NCBI GenBank assembly: GCA_001969505.1
Contig: LSSK01001583.1
Location: 1-31,518, forward strand
Direction of reading: 5' to 3'
DNA from: Zancudomyces culisetae
Lineage: Eukaryota > Kickxellomycota > Harpellomycetes > Harpellales > Legeriomycetaceae
Length of the DNA: 31,518 nt
Position numbers and translations under genes: made by a program
Part shown: positions 8,736-19,300 of the stretch, piece after piece
How positions within the stretch are numbered: position 1 is the stretch's first letter
How the letters are laid out: each line of letters opens with the position of its first letter
Notes under the pieces: model-generated
The model's database searches: none
What the model saw: the letters and a program-made list of their open reading frames with translations, nothing else
Told to the model about the DNA's origin: nothing

Positions 8736-11204
8736 TCATATAAAAGTCGAAAACTTCTCCCAGTTCAAGGGAGTGGGAACAGGTAAATTGAATTGTTTCG
8801 CTGAAGGGCTGGTCGAATGGCGAAGACCCTTCATAAAATTTTTGGAAGAAATGGCGGGGTCAGCGAGAAAATGGAAGTTTTGTTTGACAGGTGTAGTGAT
8901 CTCACCATATGCCTGGTTGTCTTCGTTGTTAGCCGCAGCGGTAGAGCTCGAAGAACCATTAAATAAATTTCCTGTTGAGGAGTTATCTAAATCAAGATAA
9001 AGGTTGAGTGACGTAGAATCGCTGTGAGACAGATCGTTATAGGTAGCACCAAGTTCATCCTCCTTTGCAAACATATCTTTCATGTCATCGTTAAATGGAG
9101 AGGTAAAATCAAAATCGTTAAATGGACTAGGTGGGGCATATATTGGGGTTTTTTTAGTGCTTTTTATTAGAGAACTTTCGGGTGAAGATCTGGGTGATGT
9201 ATTGGGGATTTTTTGACCGAGCCTTGAAGGAGAACTACTTGGGCTGCCAGTGAGTGCAGAGTAAGAAAGGGCAGTTGGATGAGGTAGTGACCCTCTGGTT
9301 TGTTTTCTGAACATATTATCCGTGGATTTCTCCAAAGGTTTTTCTGAAAATTCTTTCAAAACCACTTCAGAGAGTATGGGAGGAGGGCTAACAAGTGTGG
9401 ATCGTTGCTGCGTATGGTATTTTTGAGAAGTTTTGAGGGCTGCGGGACTAGGGGATACATTTGAAAGAATTTCAGCCATGTTGTTAAATCGGAGCGGAGT
9501 GGGTTGTCGGAGCTGGCTTGTCCTTTTCTTAGAGGAAACTAAGTCCCTGATACCGCCACTAAAAGACATACTGGACTGGGTGCGTATAGCTGCTCGCGGA
9601 GTTAGTACATAAAGCTCATCAGAAGCAAAACTTTTGATTCGAGAAGTATTAAAATCCATTACTGAGTGTTTACCGAAGCCCAAATTTGGGCTATATAAGC
9701 CGATACGCGGGGACTCTGCTTTGTAGAAGGAGAAAAAGGACGAATTCTTAACCTGAACGATTTCTTCTAATAGGGATTTCAATTCAAGATATGTTTCTTT
9801 TTTTGCTCTCTGGTAGTCAAGGTTACATCCTGAGAGTGCATAAGATAGGTATGCAAAGATTATTTTGTTCCGTATGTCAAACACAATCTTGGACATTTGG
9901 AAGAGTAGTTGCTTTTTAACATCAGTAATTGAGCCGATTTGAACAACCAGTTTTTTAAAATCAGTTTCACCGCAATCACTTTCGTCATTCGAAAATGTAC
10001 AATCCTGCAAAGAAAAGTCAGAAGTTGAAAAGTTATTTTTGTAAAATAGACCACTTGTATTATACCTACTTAGTCTTGATTTCTGTATTTTTCTAAACTC
10101 GTGGTTTCTTTGGTTTCTAAATTCAAGGATTTTGGCTTTTACCATGGCTATCATGCTGTATAGGTTCTGATGTAGACTCTTAAACTTTTTAATTTCAGAA
10201 AAAAGATTTATGTCCAGTTTTATGCTTTGCAATTTTGCGCTAAGACATTTATAATCCCGTTCGATTGATCTGAACAAAGTTTTCACCTTTGTAGGACCAT
10301 CTTGATCAGTGATTCTGTGGCTGTAATCGCTGTACCCAGCTGAATTAATGGTATTTCCGTTGTTCAATGCACTGGAATCCAGCATTCTAAGTTTGCTGCA
10401 CATCAGATCCGCTTTTGTCGTGATGAGCCTAAGTTCCCTTTTGTAAATGCCGTATTTTGACCTATACAATTCAATTTTATCATCTAAACCGTCCTGTGAG
10501 TTCTTGGTCAAATGGGAATACCCACCAAGATATATCCCTTGTATATTTTGGCTGCCTCTGAATTTTGCTCTACTGTTGTTTGTTTCTTCTCCCCTTTCAG
10601 TACTATGAAGCTGTGCAACAGTTTCACTGGCGAGCTTTTCTATCTTTTCTCCCAGCTTGAATATTTGCTTTTGTAATATCTCACATTCGTCCAACAATGC
10701 AAAACACTTTTGTGTTTGTGCAATTTTATTTTGAGCAGCATTTATTTTTGTTTGTATGCTTGTCCAGTCGCTCAGTAAACTATAGACATATTCGAGTGAA
10801 TACAATGCAGCAGTATGTGTATGACCATCATTCTCTTGTGTAGTATACTTTAATTCTTGAAATATAGTTGAATCGTTGTTTCTCTCGCTACCTTCCACAC
10901 AATAAAGAGATTTTGGACTGCCCTCTTTATAAAAGCCATTGTTGCCATCAGCTTCAAAATAGGCTTTTGCTTGCTCTCGTTCATCAACACTATTTTTCAA
11001 GTTTAATGCCAACTTGGTTGCGCCTTTTGTCCACTCTTCTGAAGAATCAAGAGCTCGTGTCACATCTCCCAGCTTCTCTTCAAACCCGTTGGCACTTAAA
11101 AGGGGTGTAAGCTGTTCAAGCAGATTCGTGCCAATGGCTAAATGGGCCCTCAACTGTTCTGCGAGACAGTCAACAGTCTCGCCACTTTGAATTCCCCCAT
11201 TCAT
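8736..11204 (-). CDS. Uncharacterised 822-residue protein: helical/coiled-coil N-terminal half, S/T-P-rich disordered C-terminal half
   Basis: The frame is continuous from ATG 11204 to the stop at 8736, so this is almost certainly a real gene, but I do not recognise the family. Residues about 10-490 are charged and helix-prone, with heptad-like stretches such as AAQNKIAQTQKCFALLDECE, KQIFKLGEKIEKLASETVAQ and DRDYKCLS-type repeats around IERDYKCLSAKLQSIKLD. They include one more folded-looking block (KKQLLFQMSKIVFDIRNKII). From about residue 505 the chain becomes serine/proline-rich with many S-P and T-P dipeptides: SPRIGLYSPN, RQPTPLRF, SPSPAAL, NTSPRSSPES, KKTPIYAPPSP. It ends with LPVPTPLNWEKF. 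This layout suits a Cdk-phosphorylated cytoskeletal, spindle or kinetochore protein. I considered Kar9 but could not align it. It is transcribed away from the relic at 12.0 kb. Confidence 0.85.
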   Translation of the reverse strand: MNGGIQSGETVDCLAEQLRAHLAIGTNLLEQLTPLLSANGFEEKLGDVTRALDSSEEWTKGATKLALNLKNSVDEREQAKAYFEADGNNGFYKEGSPKSLYCVEGSERNNDSTIFQELKYTTQENDGHTHTAALYSLEYVYSLLSDWTSIQTKINAAQNKIAQTQKCFALLDECEILQKQIFKLGEKIEKLASETVAQLHSTERGEETNNSRAKFRGSQNIQGIYLGGYSHLTKNSQDGLDDKIELYRSKYGIYKRELRLITTKADLMCSKLRMLDSSALNNGNTINSAGYSDYSHRITDQDGPTKVKTLFRSIERDYKCLSAKLQSIKLDINLFSEIKKFKSLHQNLYSMIAMVKAKILEFRNQRNHEFRKIQKSRLSRYNTSGLFYKNNFSTSDFSLQDCTFSNDESDCGETDFKKLVVQIGSITDVKKQLLFQMSKIVFDIRNKIIFAYLSYALSGCNLDYQRAKKETYLELKSLLEEIVQVKNSSFFSFYKAESPRIGLYSPNLGFGKHSVMDFNTSRIKSFASDELYVLTPRAAIRTQSSMSFSGGIRDLVSSKKRTSQLRQPTPLRFNNMAEILSNVSPSPAALKTSQKYHTQQRSTLVSPPPILSEVVLKEFSEKPLEKSTDNMFRKQTRGSLPHPTALSYSALTGSPSSSPSRLGQKIPNTSPRSSPESSLIKSTKKTPIYAPPSPFNDFDFTSPFNDDMKDMFAKEDELGATYNDLSHSDSTSLNLYLDLDNSSTGNLFNGSSSSTAAANNEDNQAYGEITTPVKQNFHFLADPAISSKNFMKGLRHSTSPSAKQFNLPVPTPLNWEKFSTFI

Positions 11205-12044
11205 AACGATTTAATGCCTCTATGTTTCGTTCACAATAATAAAAATAGGTATGATAAATGGCATGTAAATAAAATGAAAATAGTATGAAAATGATTTGTG
11301 ACCAGGTTAGTGCTTGTTTTGTTATCAGAAAAAGATAGGGTATATATCTCCCTCTTCCACTGCCCCCTACTTTGGTTTGCTACTATAATTAAAATATTGT
11401 CGATGATTAAACTAATTTTTCTAATGTATTTTTTTCTCGATTTACCTAAAACTTATTTCAAGTAAAAATATACTGCTTTAATTAATTAACTAATATTCGT
11501 TCTCGTACGACGCTCAGCATTATAGTGTTTATAATCAGAGAAAGCGTATTCGTACACACTTTGTTGAAGATTTAGGCTTTGTTGTGTGCGTTTTTTTTTG
11601 CAAAATCTAAACAAGTATTTACCTTCTTGCTTTGCTCATCATACATAACAGGCTTAGTCAGACTTGGCTCCTTGAAAAAAGCGCAGGCAAATAATTTAAA
11701 TGGATTCAATTTTTTTTATGTTTTTCTTTTACATAAGACTATTCCTTTACCTTCCCCAAAGATTGTACATAATAGTCAAGATTTGTTAAATATATATTTT
11801 GTTTACAAATTTTATTACAAAACTTTGTAGTGTTAAAATTTTTGGATTTTAGCATTTCTTTCCATCTATTTATTCCAAAGATGAAACGGAACCATGGCAA
11901 AATAATAATATCTTTAGTTAATCTCTTTGTATTGACTTTTTGCAAATTATCAGTATTATTTTATTTTCACTGTTTATACATTATCCTTTAAATATTTTTT
12001 TCAATTAAAGCTCTTGAATTTAGAATTCTGTGTTTTCTCGATAC
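11205..12044. other. Upstream region of the 822-residue gene
   Basis: This AT-rich stretch has no convincing open frame. It should contain the promoter of the minus-strand gene starting at 11204. TTAATTAATTAAC near 11480 is a simple AT palindrome. No recognised factor site or RNA gene was found. Confidence 0.5.
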
Positions 12045-12275
12045 TTATAATGTACGAGAAATACCCAACACGCAACCAATAACTAACGCCACTAGTTTCT
12101 CGAAATCTTGCTGTATATTTCTCATGTGGTAGAAACTTGATACCATTGAACCAAGATAAGAGGCGGGCAGTGAGATAAAACGAACAACCTCTACCCCGTG
12201 TACCAATTTCGATCCTGTGTATATCAGTTGTGTTTTTATTTTAGGCATTAATCGCACTTGGATTAAACACACCTC
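12045..12275 (-). other. Exon-like ORF of unknown function (copy B, related to 4791-5135)
   Basis: The open frame extends from just after an in-frame TAA near 12299 to the stop at 12045. Its only ATG is internal (MPKIKTQ). The translation carries HGVEVVRFI, SSFYHMRNIQQ and EKLVALVIGCVLG. Aligned with the ORF at 4791-5135, three blocks match in order with small gaps: G(L/V)E(I/V)V(K/R)FI; V-x-S-x-Y followed four residues later by N; and K-(V/L)-(I/V)-x-(V/L)-(I/V)-I-G-x-x-L-G. I see no start codon in good context and no acceptor of the TAG type used elsewhere, so it is more likely a relic than a working gene. The function of the family is unknown. Confidence 0.3.
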
Positions 12276-12606
12276 ATGGGGTGTTTCCTCCTTTGTTTAT
12301 AAACTCCATTTTACATATTCAATTGTCTTGTACAACATTTTAATTAAAATTTAGCTGAGTAAGTGTGTAGTTTAAAGGAAAGGTCTATTTCTCTGTATTA
12401 GTTTCACTTGGAGTCTAATGGGATACTGCGAAAAAAAAAGCCAAATATAAATGGTCAGTATTCACTAAAAACTCTCTTTCTATGTAAAGACAGTATCCCA
12501 GAGTAAACAGAAATAAGATGATAAAGCTGGGGAAAGGTATGGCAAATACCTGACGAAATAACAGCAGAGGTTATTCATGATGTATTTTGGTGGGTATGGG
12601 TGGGGA

Positions 12607-12636
12607 GAGCGGGAGCAGGAGCGGGAGCGGGAGGAG
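12607..12636. repeat. GAGCGG hexanucleotide repeat, five units
   Basis: Five 6-bp units (GAGCGG, GAGCAG, GAGCGG, GAGCGG, GAGGAG) form a GC-rich island inside AT-rich DNA. On either strand the array opens artificial Arg/Glu- or Arg/Ser-rich frames. Confidence 0.85.
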
Positions 12637-15600
12637 GGTTCGGATTCTCGGGATTTATTTTCGATTGGGGCTGGAACAAGCCATAATTGTCTTTTGTTTT
12701 TGATTCGGAAATTTAGCAAATTCAGTTCCACAACCGCTAACATTTTTTCTGACCCTGCTTTTACAAATGGATTGGTTAACAGGGCCAATCAAGTTTAAGC
12801 AGTATCTATATTTATGTCGCTTTGATATACATACACCATCCCACACTGAACAACAAAAACAATTTCTAATAATGGTATTTTAGTGATTGTGCTCATTCGC
12901 TTTTTTTTTATATTTGTAGAACGTATATTGGAAATTTGGAAGTTTGACTGGGTAATTATTTAAGTTATTAATAGTCGCATTTAATAGATAAATCATACAT
13001 GTTTGTAAAAATGATAATACTCTGAACATACACCTGTGATACCATTTTCCCAGTTTGCAATAAAAGTAAAAGTATATAGATAGTTAGATAGTTAGATGAG
13101 TAAAAAGGTACTTTATTCAGTCGTATGTTCTTCTAAGAATATAAAATCAAAATAAATTCACTAACTGGAAGCACACAAGAGTGATTATAATGGTGATGAG
13201 AAAATATATTTTTACTTTTGTTTGTGACGAGCAAATGTGGTGAACACCACTATTTTAACTTCCTGACTCGAAGCTAGAAGTATACTATTGCTAGTCATCA
13301 CTATTATATGGGAATTTGTCTTTGTTATTGTATTTTTACCTTATGGAAGTTTGATATGAAATCAATCAAAATATTAAAACTTTATTTCATTAAATTTGAA
13401 TAAAAACATATATGGATATTAAACCGAATTCAATTTCCCGAATCTTTACGTAATGCTATTGATAAATTCAAAGTTTAAATCTTTTTTTAACTTTACAGTA
13501 CTTCAACACGTTATGACTAGTCATAGCAAAAGTATATTTAGAAAAAATCAGATAATTAGACATAAACAACCCTTGAAAAAAAATACAACATTAGGTTAGA
13601 AATATATGTGGAGAAGGTGGGTAGATGAGAGGCAGAGGCAGAGGCATAGATAAAATATTAATATTGCAAGTATGTATTTATTGGAGTTACAAATAGTGAT
13701 GAGGTATGATGTGTTATATTTTGATTTACATTTTGCAATTATTATATTGCCACTAATACCATAATTAAACTCATGAAAATGTAGACATGATGTATATCGG
13801 AACGTGCAAAAATGACGTATTTATGCCTTTATATATACTGATCAGGTAGTACAACAGAATTAAATTGTTTTAAACTATTCAACAGAGTAGATGGTAGTAC
13901 ATGAATAAGAGCTATTTATTATATATTTTTAATCCATTTTTTACTCTGGCTTCTTTGTCTAGGGGTAAATAATAAAAAAGATTATTAACACGACTGTAGT
14001 GAGAAATAATGCCCGAGATATAATTCAACTATGTAAATAAATACATACATTTATACCGAATTGGGATTTTCTAGGGTCTAAATTGCCGTACGTGAATGAC
14101 ACGTAGAGTTTGTGGACGATTTGTGAGTTTTGAGATATTTCCACTGTTTTGTGTGTTGCATTTTATCATCCAACACTTCTCTATTACCCCACACCAATTT
14201 ACTCGGTTATTTGGTTTTAATATGACGCAGTAGATGATGTGGTCAGTATCTCTGTAGCCTTTGATAAAATCTTGAAACGTAATTTGCAAGAATTAATGTC
14301 ATGTGCACATACAAAATATATTTTGAAATATCAAACAGAATGTTAAACAAGCACTATACCTTGGTACATATTACTGTTTACATTGGTTATAGAAACAAGT
14401 ATTGATTATGAACCATAGAAAAACCATGATAAGTAGAAGTTAAAATAAAAATCAAAGATTACATGATATCCTTTATGGTTAGTAATGTGTGTAGAGGATT
14501 TGTTGAACCATAACTATCCTGTTCCCTTTCTTAGTGTCAGGTTGTATTACCTGAAAAAGTAAATCTCAAATAGGGTATGAGAATGAAATCAAATATTTAC
14601 TTGGCCAGATTTAAAAAACGGCTATGTATTACTTGTAGGGAAAAGTCATTTTTAACCCAGATATTCATCTATTGTGAGAGTAATGAGAAAAATTGGCGCG
14701 TGAGGGTTGAGGAGAGAGAAAGAGAGAAACAAAAGCTGGTTTACTCACTTGTTTTAATTTTGGTTTTAGTTGTATGGTTATCCAATTTCAAGTTTTTTTT
14801 CAGCTTTTTCTTTTTCTTTTGTTTTCCGTAAATTACAAGTTCCACCAAAAATGAAAAATAATAGTAATGACAATTAAAAAAAAGGTGGGGAGAATGGAAA
14901 AAAAAAATCCGTGATTGAAATATTTACAAAACGATTTTTTTTTATCTTTTGTAAAACAAAGGATGAGATAAACTGTTAAGAATTCTAAACTCAATTAAAG
15001 TTGATATACAGGTGTATTTTACACTTTGTAAACATGTATACATACGTTTAATATATTTATTAGTACTCGAAACTCAATTATATTTGTATAAAAGCGTAGT
15101 AAATACAAAATATATGTCGAATGTTTAGAAATCTATTAATGGTTAAGCAAGGTTTTACTTTTCTAGAAAAGTTGCAGGAAATAAAAAATAGAGTTGTTGA
15201 TATATCATTTCATTTTTATTTTGTTTTCACGGTTAATATCATTAAATTGGTTACTGTTTAAAAAAAATTTTCAATTAATTTTTATCGCTTTATTGTATAC
15301 AAAGTAAATCTTCACATTTAATAAAGATAAATAATTATAGAGGTAAAATAAAAACATGGTCGCAGCTGTTGTTGTAAGGTAATAAAAATAAACAAACAAT
15401 GTTGCATACAGGACTTTAATTTATTTCTTGGATTTTTAGTGTGTTTTTTTTACTATTACTTTAGATTTTTATTTTGTTTTACATAAAAAGTGAAAACAAA
15501 TTCAATATATACTATGTCCCATCTCCCATCTCTAAATCTTCCTTTTCTTTGTATTTATTCCACCCATACACTCTCTACTCTCCCCTTCCTCTCCACACAA

Positions 15601-15741
15601 AAATCAATGACACACACCCCTTTCAAAAAAAAATAGTATAAAAAAATAAAATAAAGATGATAGAAAAAAATAGAAAAAAAAACAAGCAAGCAAGTTGGCA
15701 ACGTGTTTTCGTATCGTAACCAATTTGTAACTATTGTTTGC

Positions 15742-15791
15742 CATTATTACTATTGCTACTACTATTACTATTATTATTGCTATTACTATTA
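15742..15791. repeat. ATT/ACT trinucleotide microsatellite
   Basis: An imperfect array of ATT, ACT and GCT/TCT triplets lies about 520 bp before the INO80 start codon. It is outside any supported coding frame. Confidence 0.8.
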
Positions 15792-16312
15792 GTGTTTAAA
15801 ATTAATTTTTTTTTTAAAAAAAAATGTTACTATATACAAAAATAATAGAAAAATAATCTTGAATATAAACAAGAAAAAGAATACTTTATAGATGGTAGTG
15901 AAAATAGGAATAAATTGGAATTGCAAAGAGAAATTTATTTATTTTCTTTTTTTTTTACACAGTGGATAAGGAGGAAGACCAAGATTTGTTGAGTTTGGTA
16001 TAAAGGAACACTATCGTAACCAGGGACCTTGGACATAATTGACACGAAATAGCGTAAAATAAAAGCTAAACAGTACAAAGAATAAAATAATAATTGAAGA
16101 AATTTGTAGATATAGTGGCGCTAGAATTCTGGTATAGAAATAAAAAAAAAGACAATTGAAAGAAAAAAAGGGGAAGGGATGAGATTTTTTGTGTAGTACT
16201 ATTTCTAGCATTTACAAGAACCAAATATAATACAATCATTTAAACGGAGGTTTTCTTTTCTTTTTTTTAAAAAAAAAAACACAAAAACGAAAAAAGGAAA
16301 TACAAGGCAAGA

Positions 16313-19300
16313 ATGAATGAGGAATATGGAGGAGGAGGAGGAGGAAGAGGAGAAAGAGGAGAAAGGGATCAGTATGGAGGGAGACCAAAATACTATGAAC
16401 GCAATAGTTCGCCTATGGATGAATATGAATACATAGACAAATATGAAAATGCAGGTTATGGAATGAGGCGACCAGAGGGTATCCACCAAGCGATTGTGGA
16501 AGAAATAGGAGGGGGTAGTGGTAGTGTTGGTAGTGTTGGTAGTGGTGGAGGGAGTGGTAGGGGACGACCAGTTTATGGAAGAGACTTTGATTGGGAAGAA
16601 CGAGAGAGGGTGCAATTGGCAAGAGATCGTGTACATGGAGCAGGGGGACAAGTAGAATACGGGGAAGAGATGACAGGGTACTATTCAAACAGTCCACGAT
16701 ACCCACCACACAATCCACAGTATATTGAGAGAAGAAGATGGGAAGATGAGGGAGAGGTGTTGATGGAAGGAGAACCAGAGCTATACAGGAACGAAAGAGA
16801 TGTGGAATATGGACCTCTACATTATGGCGAGGAGGGAATAGGAGGAGGAATAGCACGACAAAGGAGAGGGATAGAAGATAGAAGATACGAAATGGAAAGG
16901 TATGCGGGTATGCGTCATGGCGAAAGAGGGGGGGAAATTAGAGATGATGATGATGATCCACGAGAGTATTATGGAAAAAGAGAGCAGTACGATAGGTACT
17001 ATGATAGAGGGTATGAGAATAGCGAGGAGATTGTTCGGAGTAGGGAGAGATTTCCAAGAGAGCAAATGATGGACTCGGAAGAAAGATACACACGAAGGTA
17101 TGTGGGTAGTGGTGGTGAAGATTTACATCCTTCCCATTCCCATGCTCACGCTCACCCTCGTTATCAACAACAGCAACAACAACCGTACTATAGAGATGAT
17201 GAAATTGGAAGAGGAAGAGGAAGAGGAAGAGTAAAAGGAGAGGAGGAGGGAAGAAATTATAGGGCAGGAACATCAGACTATGGTATGGGATATGAAAGTG
17301 AGTACAGAACGAGGATAAGTATGAATGGAGAGGAAGAGGAGGACGAAAGAGTGGGATACATCCAACAGCCAGAACAGTCGCGACATCTGGGAGAAGATAG
17401 ATCCAAGGGATTAATAAATTTGCTGAATGCAGGAATGGATGAAGAGTGGGATGGTCAAGTGAGCACGGCAGTAAAGAAGGCTGAGGGGGATGAGGAGGAG
17501 AAAGGAGCGATGGGGTATTATGATGATCAAGGAGATGGAAGAGAGGACGAGGATGATGCGGCAATGATGTTGTTGGGATTGACAACTAGCAGTCACGGTC
17601 ATGGTCATGGTCATAGTCATAGTCATAATCAAGAAGTAAGGGGTAGTACAAGCAAAGAGCGACACAGCAATCGGGTGTCGATTTCGAATTTGTTGAGTAT
17701 GACAGATAATAAAGTGGAAAATGATGGTGATGATATAGGGAATGGGATGGAGGGACAAGAGGGTAATGGTAATGATATTGATATTGGATCGACGGAGGAT
17801 TACTATCAACGTCAAAAGGTAGGATATGGTGATAATGGTAGAGGGGTTGAAAGAGAGGTACATGTTGGACGGGATAAAGAGGGGAAGGAAAATACACTAG
17901 CGGAAGAAAGAGAAAGAGAAAGAGAAAGAGAAAGACAAAGGGAGAGGGAAAGAGAGAGGGAAAGGGAAAGGATTCAGGCAGTGAGTGTGGAGGAAGTTCC
18001 AGTAGGAAGGAGTAGGGGGTTAGCACGAAAACGAAGGGCGCCGCAAAGTAAAAGTAACAACAACAATAATAGTAACAACAACAACAATAACAACAACAAA
18101 AATAACAACAATAGTGGTGGTAATGGGGTAAAGAGTGTACAGAGCAGAGGGTTGAGAGAGTTTTATGGAGGGCAAATAGAGAAAGATGGAAGGAGAGGAA
18201 ATAGAGCAACAATAAAGGAAATGGAATTTGATTTTGATATAAACCGACCATTTGAAGCGAAGAGTAAAGAGGTGGAGGAGTATAAGGCGTATTTGAAGAC
18301 TAGGGGACAATTTGCGGTGGAATCATATATGAATAAGAGTCGAAAGCGAAGAAAAAGATATCACGAGCTATTTGTGGACAAGTATTATGCAAGACTTCCA
18401 AAAAAGCTAATGAATGATACCAGTATATTTGACGGAGAGGCGAATATAATAACGAGCGATAGTAGTGAAGAAAGTGGGGATGGGGTAGCAGATCAAATGG
18501 TGGTGGATCCAAGAAAGTATAAGAGGCGAATGATACAAAGACAAAGGAATGCTGAGGAAGACGAAGATGGTGAGGGAGATGAGGAAGGACAAAGAAATAG
18601 GGAGAGGTATTGGGACTGGCAAAAAGATTTGAAGTCAGAGGATCAAAAGTCGCTGATCGACAGAGTGTATAAGCAAGTTCATGGGTTTGGATGGAATGGA
18701 GGAATAGAGATCCTGGACAAAAATTTACCAGGATTTCAATCGACATCATTATCGATGCATGAAAATAGACAGTACAATAGTGGAGCAATGATATCACAGC
18801 TACATAATGAGACAGGGTTTAAGTATGGTAGTGGTAGTGGTAGTGGTGGTGGTGGTAGGAATGAAAGTATTTCAATAAAACAAGAGGAAGAACAAGAGGA
18901 GGAGGTGGAAGAAGTGATAGACGAGGAAGAAGAGGAGCGGCGTGAAATACAAGCAAAAATGAAGGAGATAGCCGAGGCAGTACCCAAGGTATATAAGCAG
19001 ATGCAGCAGATTCTAAACATGAAGCAGGCAAACAATAAAAAGATAGTATACTATTGTCAGCGGGAGATGCGGCGGGTGTTTGGAGGGAATATGCATCGGG
19101 GTGGAGTGGTTACGACGTTGGGAGACAACCGGGCGTCGAAGGAATCGATTATTCGTATGCGGCGAGCGACAAGAGAGTCGTTATTGTATTGGAAACGACA
19201 TGAGCGGGAGGAGCGGGAGGCACGTAAGCGGGCAGAAAGAGAGGCGTTGGATAAGATGAGACAAGAGGAGGAGGCGAGAGAGGCAACTAGACAGTCGCGA

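Larger units (their letters stand above)
12276..16312. other. Four-kilobase gene-poor region upstream of INO80
   Basis: About 4 kb of AT-rich DNA with poly-A/T runs and no ORF I can support. The open stretch at 14071-14289 (minus) reads somewhat protein-like (FIKGYRDTDHIIYC, KPNNRVNWCGVIEKCW) but begins without ATG, and I cannot place it. Short open stretches at 12480-12800 on both strands lie over a GGAGCG repeat. Pyrimidine-rich DNA at 15520-15600 and a long A-rich leader run into the INO80 ATG. The region probably holds the INO80 promoter and leader. A gene of many short exons, like VTI1, could be missed here. Confidence 0.5.

Noticed and set aside
12480-12798. Open frames on both strands around the GAGCGG repeat
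   Set aside because: The minus-strand frame opens without ATG, and both owe much of their length to the simple repeat.
13193-13266. C/D-box snoRNA candidate (GTGATGA at 13193, CTGA at 13263, small hairpin between)
   Set aside because: There is no terminal stem next to the boxes and no recognisable guide; such short motifs occur by chance in AT-rich DNA.
14071-14289. 72-codon minus-strand open stretch with protein-like segments
   Set aside because: No ATG start, no matching splice sites found and no family recognised; kept only as a remark in the spacer entry.
16205-19035. Several long open frames on the minus strand inside INO80
   Set aside because: They are by-products of purine-rich repeats on the coding strand (Ser/Leu/Pro/His-rich translations without domains).
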